Below are positions 7,266 to 12,653 of a stretch of 12,653 bases of DNA, piece after piece. Position numbers and translations under genes: made by a program. This DNA comes from Syntrophaceae bacterium UBA2280. Lineage in GTDB: Bacteria > Desulfobacterota > Syntrophia > Syntrophales > Smithellaceae. Positions within the stretch are counted from its first letter, which is position 1, and each line of letters opens with the position of its first letter. The DNA lies in NCBI GenBank assembly GCA_002347685.1, contig DDWS01000047.1:1-12653 (forward strand). Direction: 5' to 3'. Below the pieces are notes generated by a model. That model was given only the letters and a program-made list of their open reading frames with translations. It had not been told where the DNA came from and ran no database searches.

Positions 7266-7292
7266 TTGAGAAAAAAAGACATTCCATATAAA
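7266..7292 (+). promoter_or_regulatory. Weak candidate promoter for the GAF gene
   Basis: TTGAGA (7266-7271, 5 of 6 consensus) and TATAAA (7287-7292, 5 of 6) are separated by 15 nt, shorter than the ideal 17. The surrounding 7255-7345 stretch is markedly AT-rich compared with the flanking genes, as expected of a promoter region. Confidence 0.35.
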
Positions 7293-7376
7293 AGAATACG
7301 TGCTGTCCGATTTTTAAAAACAAGATGGATCTTTTAAACCGTTCAGATAACTCGATAACCTACCAGGGAGCTTTTT

Positions 7377-8141
7377 ATGGATAAAAACAACTTCCATGCG
7401 AAATTCAATTTTCTGGCCGCTTTTGTTGCCGTGATTCCCGTGCTGGCCTGGGGGGTGGTGATTAAAAAAAGCTCGATCGCGTCGAATCAGGTTCATTTTA
7501 TCCTGCTGATCGCGGCGTTCGTTTTATCTTTTGCGGGCCTTCTGGCCATGGTCTATCTTTTTCGCAGAACTCGGGCGATGCTGTCGGTCTATCGGGAGCA
7601 GCTGCGGCGGCGGACCGCCGAAATCGACATCCTCAAGGATATCTCCGAGCTCGCGCATGACAGTCCCTCAATAGATGATCTGCTGATCATCACCATGCAT
7701 AAAGTCATGGAGACAGTGCGTGTCGGCAACGGATCGGTTTTTCTGGTGGATCCGGCCCAGCCGGAAGGGCTTCGCTTTGTCGCCGCCAAACCGGAGCTGG
7801 TCTCGAATCAAACCGATAAGAAGCAGCACCGTCATTCCTTCGTCAAAACCGTCATTCAAACAGGCAGGCCTTTACTGGTCTCGGATATCGAGCAGGATCC
7901 CCGAACCAGGAAATCCAATGATCCCAAGTATGGATCTCCCTCCTTCATCAGTTTTCCCATCTACATGAATAAAAAAGTGCTGGGGGTTTTTAATCTGGCC
8001 AATAAGGAAAACGGTGGAATCTTCACAAAAGGGGATGAGCGGCTTTTATCGATTGTGCTTGGCGAAGTTGCGTTCGCCCTTGAAAACGCCGGCCTGCGTA
8101 AAGCCTTAAAGGAGCATAAAGGAGCAGACAGATCAGCTTAA
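7377..8141 (+). CDS. Membrane-anchored GAF-domain protein
   Basis: A 254-residue protein with two N-terminal membrane segments (about 11-29 and 40-62) joined by a short loop, then Arg-rich FRRTR. This predicts a hairpin anchor with both ends in the cytoplasm. Residues 66-95 are helical and probably coiled coil, ending in AEIDILKDISELAH, the usual lead-in to a GAF domain. The GAF domain occupies about 98-237 (GSVFLVD, GRPLLVSDIEQD, SFISFPI, LGVFNLANKENG). No kinase, GGDEF, EAL, HD or DNA-binding domain follows, so the protein ends after its sensor. It could work by dimerising with a partner or by binding a small ligand. AGGGAG (7365-7370) lies 6 nt before ATG 7377. Flanking gaps of 252 and 146 nt suggest it is not tightly linked to either neighbour. 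Ligand and output unknown. Confidence 0.82.
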   Translation: MDKNNFHAKFNFLAAFVAVIPVLAWGVVIKKSSIASNQVHFILLIAAFVLSFAGLLAMVYLFRRTRAMLSVYREQLRRRTAEIDILKDISELAHDSPSIDDLLIITMHKVMETVRVGNGSVFLVDPAQPEGLRFVAAKPELVSNQTDKKQHRHSFVKTVIQTGRPLLVSDIEQDPRTRKSNDPKYGSPSFISFPIYMNKKVLGVFNLANKENGGIFTKGDERLLSIVLGEVAFALENAGLRKALKEHKGADRSA

Positions 8142-8287
8142 GGTGGTCAATGCCCGGCAGAAAAGTTGATGCAGGCACACCGCGTTTCCGGGGCGGCTTT
8201 TGTATCTTAAAAATGTTCCCGGCAGTGTCACCATCGGGCAAATGATCTTCGCCACGCGAAAATGAGATAATAACGAGAGGTGTTTTA

Positions 8288-9196
8288 ATGAACTATCAGA
8301 GTGTGGCGGATGTTGAACAAAGACTGACGGGTGCCGGTTACATCCCGTCACAGGAGATTGCCACCGTTGTCTTTCTGGCGCAGGCCACACAAAAACCGGT
8401 TCTGGTGGAGGGGCCGGCCGGAGTCGGCAAGACGGAACTGGCCAAGGCGATTGCACGCAGCCTGGACCGGGAATTGATCCGCCTGCAGTGCTATGAGGGG
8501 CTCGATGAAGCGAAGGCTCTCTATGAATGGGAATACGCCAAGCAGCTGCTCTACACGCAGATGGTCAAGGATCGCATCAACGATATTATCTGTGCCACGG
8601 CAACGCTCAATGAGGCGGTGGACGCGATTGCCGCTCAGGAGGACGCATTTTTTTCCGATCGTTTCATCGTGCCGCGTCCGCTTCTGCAGGCGATCAGTTC
8701 AGCAAAGCCCGTGGTGCTGTTGCTCGATGAGGTGGACAAGTCCGATCCCGAGTTCGAAGCCTTTCTGCTCGAGCTCTTGAGCGATTTCCAGGTTTCCATC
8801 CCGGAGCTGGGCACCCGCAAGGCCATCAAGATTCCCTTTGTTTTACTGACATCCAATAATTATCGCGACATGAGCGACGCGCTCAAACGACGCTGCGTTC
8901 ACCTTTATATTGATTATCCCGAACGCGAAACCGAGATGGCGATTGTCCGTTTGAAAATACCGGACATCGAGGAAGAGCTTTGCGCCGCTTTGGTGGATTC
9001 CATTCGCACCATCCGCACGATGGATCTGAAAAAAAGCCCCAGCATCTCCGAGACGCTCGACTGGGCGCAGTCCCTGCTCGCCTTACAGGTTCGCCATCTT
9101 TCGCCGGATGTGATCGTATCCACACTCAATGTGATCTGTAAATATCAGCAGGATCTGGAAAAAGTGAAAAAGAATCTTTCCCTGGTGATGGGGTAA
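8288..9196 (+). CDS. MoxR-family AAA+ ATPase, CoxD-like
   Basis: A 302-residue AAA+ ATPase of the MoxR superfamily. Visible are Walker A GPAGVGKT (42-49), Walker B LLLDEVD (144-150), sensor 1 TSNN (188-191), a candidate arginine finger at R201/R202 in LKRRC and a sensor-2-like helix near SISETLDWAQSL (252-263). MoxR ATPases work with VWA-domain partners as chaperones that insert metals or activate enzymes; CoxD acts with CoxE in maturing molybdenum CO dehydrogenase. The next gene, 44 nt downstream, encodes just such a VWA protein, which is why I call this CoxD-like rather than generic MoxR. GAGAGG lies 7 nt before ATG 8288. No CO dehydrogenase structural gene is in the window, so the client enzyme is unknown; the ACAD-like protein two genes on is a candidate. 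Cytoplasmic. Confidence 0.88.
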   Translation: MNYQSVADVEQRLTGAGYIPSQEIATVVFLAQATQKPVLVEGPAGVGKTELAKAIARSLDRELIRLQCYEGLDEAKALYEWEYAKQLLYTQMVKDRINDIICATATLNEAVDAIAAQEDAFFSDRFIVPRPLLQAISSAKPVVLLLDEVDKSDPEFEAFLLELLSDFQVSIPELGTRKAIKIPFVLLTSNNYRDMSDALKRRCVHLYIDYPERETEMAIVRLKIPDIEEELCAALVDSIRTIRTMDLKKSPSISETLDWAQSLLALQVRHLSPDVIVSTLNVICKYQQDLEKVKKNLSLVMG

Positions 9197-9240
9197 CGGC
9201 TTGGACAGATCGCGATGTTCTGCGTCCCCGGGGGTAACCG

Positions 9241-10626
9241 ATGGTTAAACTGACGCAACAATTTGTTTCCTGCCTTCGCGCCGCTGGGCTCAGGGTTTCC
9301 ACCTCCGAGGTGCTCGATTGCCTGAATCACCTGCGTCTGATCAATCTGGCTTCAGAAGCGCAGTTTTCCGCCGCTCTGCGTGCGAATTTTGCCAAGAGCT
9401 ATCGCGAGAGGGCGCTTTTCAACCGTCTGTATCATCTCTTTTTCCACGAGATGCGTTCTGAAACGCCGGATCTGACAGGAACCGGGATGCAATCACAGAA
9501 GGCCGCCCGCGCGCTTCTGGCCCTGCAGCAGCATCCTCACAGTGATCCGGTTTATGATGCGGTGACCGACTTTCTCGCGGGTAATCCTCAAGGTCTTCTG
9601 CGGGAAATGCGCCGGATCGATACGGAATCGGACACCGGTGCCGCGCCGACCCGCTTCAACTTTGGACCGCTGGCCGCCCGTTTCAACGTATTGATGCAGA
9701 TTACCCGCGCCGGCGGGGTCATCGACGCGATTGCGGCCGATGCGTCTTCGGGGATGTCGGAATCTGAAAGGCGCGCTGTCGCCGAGGATCTTCGACGTCG
9801 CCTGGATCTTGCCCGCGATATTCTGATGCGTGAAATGCGTCCCGAAACTGACAGTGTGCTGCAGATCAAATCAAAAGAACAGCGGATCAGGAATCTGGGG
9901 GAGCGGGCGTTTTCTTCCTTTTCGCCTGAAGAACTCTCCGAAATGCGAGAGGTGATCAATAAGCTGGTGCGCAGGCTCAAAAATATCGTTTCCCGCCGTT
10001 TTGCCGTGCGCGACCGCGGCGCGCTGGACGTTAAAAAGACCCTGCGGTCGGCGGCGCGTTACGGCGGTGTGCCGGTGGATGTGCGTTACCGGCGCAAGGA
10101 GAAGCGCAAAAGCCGCATCGTCACCGTGTGCGACGTGTCCGGTTCCGTCTGGGCGGCAGCCAGATTCCTTCTGAGTCTTCTGTACTCGCTGCAGGATTGT
10201 TTCGACCGCGTAAACAGCTTTGTTTTCGTCGACCGGCTGACCGACGTCACCGCGGTCTTTGATGAACACGATATCGATGAGGCCATCCGCGTGGTCACGG
10301 AAGAAACCGATATTCACTTCGCGTCGCCTACGGATTACGGGGAAACCTTTCGTCATTTTCAAAGAGACCACATGCCCCTGCTGACCAAAAAGACCACACT
10401 GATCATCGTCGGGGACGGACGCTCAAACTACATGCACCCCGAAGACGCGATTTTGGGCCGCATGCGTGAACGCTGCCGCCGCGTGATCTGGCTCAATCCC
10501 GAGCCGGAAAGCTTCTGGGGAACCGGAGACAGCGAGATCAACACATACCTGCCGCATTGCCACGAAGTGCGTGCCTGCCAGAATATGAACCAGTTAATGA
10601 CTTTCGTTGAGGAGTTGATATTATAG
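9241..10626 (+). CDS. VWA-domain (CoxE-like) protein
   Basis: A 461-residue protein of the CoxE family, the partner of CoxD/MoxR ATPases. The N-terminal half (about 1-270) is helical, charged and rich in Arg. The C-terminal half is a von Willebrand A domain. Its metal-ion-dependent adhesion site is intact: D298-x-S300-x-S302 in CDVSGS, T364 in SPTDYG and D392 in VGDGRS. The segment WLNPEPESFWGTGD (417-430) followed by YLPHC (436-440) is typical of CoxE. No signal peptide or membrane segment is seen, so it should be cytoplasmic. The Shine-Dalgarno is weak (GGGGG before ATG 9241). Its stop codon is 1 nt from the next start, implying translational coupling to the ACAD-like gene. Presumed role: adaptor delivering the ATPase to a client enzyme. 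Confidence 0.88.
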   Translation: MVKLTQQFVSCLRAAGLRVSTSEVLDCLNHLRLINLASEAQFSAALRANFAKSYRERALFNRLYHLFFHEMRSETPDLTGTGMQSQKAARALLALQQHPHSDPVYDAVTDFLAGNPQGLLREMRRIDTESDTGAAPTRFNFGPLAARFNVLMQITRAGGVIDAIAADASSGMSESERRAVAEDLRRRLDLARDILMREMRPETDSVLQIKSKEQRIRNLGERAFSSFSPEELSEMREVINKLVRRLKNIVSRRFAVRDRGALDVKKTLRSAARYGGVPVDVRYRRKEKRKSRIVTVCDVSGSVWAAARFLLSLLYSLQDCFDRVNSFVFVDRLTDVTAVFDEHDIDEAIRVVTEETDIHFASPTDYGETFRHFQRDHMPLLTKKTTLIIVGDGRSNYMHPEDAILGRMRERCRRVIWLNPEPESFWGTGDSEINTYLPHCHEVRACQNMNQLMTFVEELIL

Positions 10627-10627
10627 T

Positions 10628-11749
10628 ATGAAGCAAAACCTGGACAACAAGATCCTCTCCGGGATCGCCGGATTTGCGGCGGCGCATGTGGCATGCCGTC
10701 CGGACCTGCAGGCAGGTCAGGAATTTCCCGCAGATATCTGGCGGAGGATGGGCGAGGCGGGGTTTTTTAAAATCGGCGTCGCGGAAATGTATGGCGGCGT
10801 CGGAGGCGGTTATCTGGCCCTGTCGCAGGCGGGTGAGGCGTTTGTCAAAACCGGGTACAATCTGGGGCTGGCGGTGTCATGGCTCTATCAGCAGATTCTC
10901 GCCCATTATGTCATCTCCGTGTTCGGCACGCCGAACCAGAGGCGTCAGTACCTGCGCGCGCTGGCCGAAGGAAAAATCACTTTGTCATTTGCCGTTTCCG
11001 AGCCGGGAAGGGGTGCACATCCCAAAATGATCACCACATCGGCTGTCAAGCGCGATAAAAACTATGTGCTCAACGGCGAGAAAACCTATCTCACCAACGG
11101 GCCGATTGCCGGCATCTTCATTGTTGTTGCCTTGACGGACCCCGATCCGGGACAAAAGAAGTTTACGGCGTTTCTCGTGCCGCGCAACCACGAAGGCCTC
11201 AAGGTGGCTCCGCCGATGTCTCTGAATTTTTTAAAGCCCTCTCCGCACGGCGGGATCGAACTGGTCGACTGCCTGGTTCCGAAGCGGTCCATTCTCGGTG
11301 ATGAGGGCGGCGCCTGGCGGGATATGGTGATTCCCATTCGGGATATAGAGGATGTGGTTATGATGGGGCCGTCTGTGGGCGCCATGTCCGCGCTGTTGGC
11401 GATGATGATTGAATCCGTCCGGAGCCATCCGGAAGAACCGGATAACGCGCTCCTGGCGGAACTCGGAGCGATGAGCGCATCTCTTCAGACACTTCGGGCC
11501 ATGGGCTACGAGGCGGGCGCCCGCCTCGACAGCGGCAAAACGTCCTCCATCCCCCTGCTGATTACTTTTATGCGCCTGGCGGCGGATTTTCTCGCAAGCG
11601 TCAGCCACTTTTTCGAAGACCACCGCCTGACACCGCCCGCAGAGTACGCCGATCTGCAGCGTGACAGCATGGCGTTGGTTTCTCTGACCAAAAAAATGAT
11701 GCAGATCCGGCAGGAAAAAATAGGAGCGCACCTGATCCGGAATGGATGA
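10628..11749 (+). CDS. Divergent acyl-CoA dehydrogenase-like protein
   Basis: A 373-residue member of the acyl-CoA dehydrogenase superfamily. The N-terminal helical domain (about 1-115) has PADIWRRMGEAGFFKIGVAEMYGG, and the middle beta domain has FAVSEPGRGAHPK and YVLNGEKTYLTNG (146-158). The C-terminal domain is unusual. RDSMALVSLTKKMMQIR (345-361) puts Thr354 where the MCAD-type catalytic Glu (Y-E-G-T) should be, and the R-x-x-F-G motif that helps bind FAD is replaced by HPEEPDNALLAELG. E241 in RDIEDVV falls where isovaleryl-CoA dehydrogenase carries its alternative base, so activity is not excluded. The start lies 1 nt after the CoxE-like stop. It may be the client of the CoxD/CoxE pair, or a non-catalytic acyl-CoA binder. 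Family membership is sure; function is not. Confidence 0.8.
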   Translation: MKQNLDNKILSGIAGFAAAHVACRPDLQAGQEFPADIWRRMGEAGFFKIGVAEMYGGVGGGYLALSQAGEAFVKTGYNLGLAVSWLYQQILAHYVISVFGTPNQRRQYLRALAEGKITLSFAVSEPGRGAHPKMITTSAVKRDKNYVLNGEKTYLTNGPIAGIFIVVALTDPDPGQKKFTAFLVPRNHEGLKVAPPMSLNFLKPSPHGGIELVDCLVPKRSILGDEGGAWRDMVIPIRDIEDVVMMGPSVGAMSALLAMMIESVRSHPEEPDNALLAELGAMSASLQTLRAMGYEAGARLDSGKTSSIPLLITFMRLAADFLASVSHFFEDHRLTPPAEYADLQRDSMALVSLTKKMMQIRQEKIGAHLIRNG

Positions 11750-11756
11750 AGCATCC

Positions 11757-11772
11757 CGGCGAAAGCCGCTTT
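11757..11772. terminator. Possible short bidirectional terminator between convergent genes
   Basis: CGGC-GAAA-GCCG (11757-11768) is a 4-bp stem capped by a GNRA tetraloop on the plus strand, followed by CTTT. It lies in the 27-nt gap between the convergent ACAD-like and plsC-like stops. Read on the minus strand, it is also a hairpin but no T-run follows. The stem is short and the T-run only three, so the call is tentative. Confidence 0.3.
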
Positions 11773-11776
11773 AAGT

Positions 11777-12526
11777 CTAAGGGGACAGCGTGTAGGTGTC
11801 CATGTCGCTAAGCTTTTCCGTGATGAAGTCGCGCACGCGCGCGGCTGTTTCCTCCGGGGTAAGCGAGGCGAAAGATTCGTAGGGAATTTCCTCGAAGATC
11901 CGGATGTAAATCTTCTGCGTCCCCGTAAACTTCATGCTGTATTTCGGCAACGCCTTGTTGGTGCCGCTGATGACGATCGGCAGGATGGGCGCTTTCTTTT
12001 TATGCGCCAGCTGGAAAGCGCCGAGTTTAAACGCTTTGATCTTGCCGTCGGCCGATCGGGTGCCTTCGGGAAACATGAAGATGGAACTGCCTTCATCGAG
12101 ATGGGTTTCACATTTCTTCAGCATCTTGTCCACGCTTTGCTTGTCTCCACGTTTCAGCGCGACGTACCGGTTGAGCCTCATGTTCCAGCCGATCAGGGGC
12201 ACGCGGAATATTTCGATCTTGGAGACCCATTTGTAATGAAAGAAAAGCCGGAAGGCAATCAGGATATCGAGCTGGGACTGATGGTTGGACACCACGACAT
12301 AAGCCGCGTTTTTGCGGACATTTTCCCCGCCTTCGATGCGGACCCTCCACGCGGGCATGGTCCAGGTGTACACGGACGCCCAAAAGCAGGTGAACAGATG
12401 CAGGAACCTGAGGCGCCGGTCAAACGGACAGGTTACGATCCAGATGCTAAGCGCGATCAGAAACAACGGGATGGACGTCAGGGCGATGAAGACTAAAAAA
12501 AAGGCACTTATGATACGATTCAGCAT
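11777..12526 (-). CDS. 1-acyl-sn-glycerol-3-phosphate acyltransferase (PlsC family)
   Basis: A 249-residue membrane acyltransferase that probably converts lysophosphatidic acid to phosphatidic acid in phospholipid synthesis. An N-terminal hydrophobic anchor (about 5-33) precedes the LPLAT domain. The catalytic motif NHQSQLD (81-87) has H82 and D87. Motif II lies at KIEIFRVPLIGW (103-114), motif III is FPEGTRS (152-158) and motif IV is ILPIVISG (181-188). Length is typical. It faces the plus-strand genes convergently and has its own consensus promoter, so it is independent of the acyl-CoA operon. The start at 12526-12524 has only a weak ribosome site (GGAACGG). Other LPLAT family members share these motifs, so an alternative acyl acceptor is possible. 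Confidence 0.9.
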   Translation of the reverse strand: MLNRIISAFFLVFIALTSIPLFLIALSIWIVTCPFDRRLRFLHLFTCFWASVYTWTMPAWRVRIEGGENVRKNAAYVVVSNHQSQLDILIAFRLFFHYKWVSKIEIFRVPLIGWNMRLNRYVALKRGDKQSVDKMLKKCETHLDEGSSIFMFPEGTRSADGKIKAFKLGAFQLAHKKKAPILPIVISGTNKALPKYSMKFTGTQKIYIRIFEEIPYESFASLTPEETAARVRDFITEKLSDMDTYTLSP

Positions 12527-12585
12527 ATCCGTTCCATTTACAAAACCCAGTTGAGATTCCGTGTCAGCGGTCAGTCATGCGCGCG

Positions 12586-12614
12586 ATTATAAGCACAAGC
12601 GGTGTGCCTGTCAA
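12586..12614 (-). promoter_or_regulatory. Perfect-consensus sigma70 promoter of the plsC-like gene
   Basis: On the minus strand TTGACA (12614-12609) is followed after exactly 17 nt by TATAAT (12591-12586), matching consensus at all 12 positions. Transcription should start near 12579, giving a leader of about 50 nt before the ATG at 12526. Confidence 0.85.
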
Positions 12615-12635
12615 CGACAGAATTACAAACTGTAA
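12608..12635. promoter_or_regulatory. Two adjacent palindromes at the -35 region, candidate operator
   Basis: CTGTC-AAC-GACAG (12608-12620) and TTACA-AAC-TGTAA (12623-12635) are perfect 5-bp inverted repeats, each with the same 3-nt centre AAC, with centres 15 bp apart. The first overlaps the plsC-like -35 box and the second lies just upstream of it. This layout fits a repressor or other dimeric regulator site. No regulator gene is in the window. Confidence 0.45.
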
Positions 12636-12653
12636 GGAGCAAATGATTTGTCC

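Noticed and set aside
8150..8245. 31-codon ORF between the GAF and CoxD-like genes, preceded by an AAGGTGG-like site
   Set aside because: The spacing is too short for a good ribosome site, and the peptide shows no motif or composition suggesting a real small protein.
8288..10626. Aerobic CO dehydrogenase operon
   Set aside because: Only CoxD- and CoxE-like genes are present; there is no large molybdopterin, FAD or 2Fe-2S subunit in the window.

Overview
The window looks like chromosomal DNA from an anaerobic, acid-oxidising bacterium, most likely a deltaproteobacterium (Desulfobacterota/Syntrophobacterales-like). This is inferred from gene content (methylmalonyl-CoA pathway, a Pct-like CoA transferase, an acyl-CoA dehydrogenase-like gene beside a CoxD/CoxE pair), the moderately GC-rich sequence and heptamer repeats between genes. 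No rRNA, tRNA, CRISPR array, transposase or phage gene is visible.

Left third (about 174-3912, minus strand): a methylmalonyl-CoA module in the order mutase, MeaB G-protein chaperone, epimerase. Together these interconvert (S)- and (R)-methylmalonyl-CoA and succinyl-CoA, with MeaB protecting and reloading the B12 mutase. Degenerate 7-bp tandem repeats sit after meaB, before mce and across the mce stop codon. A 393-bp divergent intergenic region follows.

Middle (4306-8141, plus strand): an SDR oxidoreductase and a 661-residue fused alpha/beta CoA transferase with an unusual C-terminal extension, probably co-transcribed from a candidate sigma70 promoter near 4208-4236. After these comes a membrane-anchored GAF protein with no visible output domain.

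Right third (8288-11749, plus strand): a MoxR-type AAA+ ATPase (CoxD-like), a VWA/MIDAS protein (CoxE-like) and a divergent acyl-CoA dehydrogenase-like protein that starts 1 nt after the coxE-like stop. CoxD/CoxE are normally maturation factors for molybdenum CO dehydrogenase, but no coxL, coxM or coxS is present here. The ACAD-like partner lacks the usual C-terminal catalytic Glu and the R-x-x-F-G motif. This three-gene cluster is the most interesting element in the window. Finally, a PlsC-type acyltransferase is read convergently from the right edge (12526 to 11777) behind a perfect-consensus sigma70 promoter overlapped by a small palindrome.

Taken together the window handles short acyl-CoA chemistry: CoA activation, dehydrogenation or reduction, and methylmalonyl/succinyl-CoA isomerisation. 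Substrates cannot be fixed from sequence alone.
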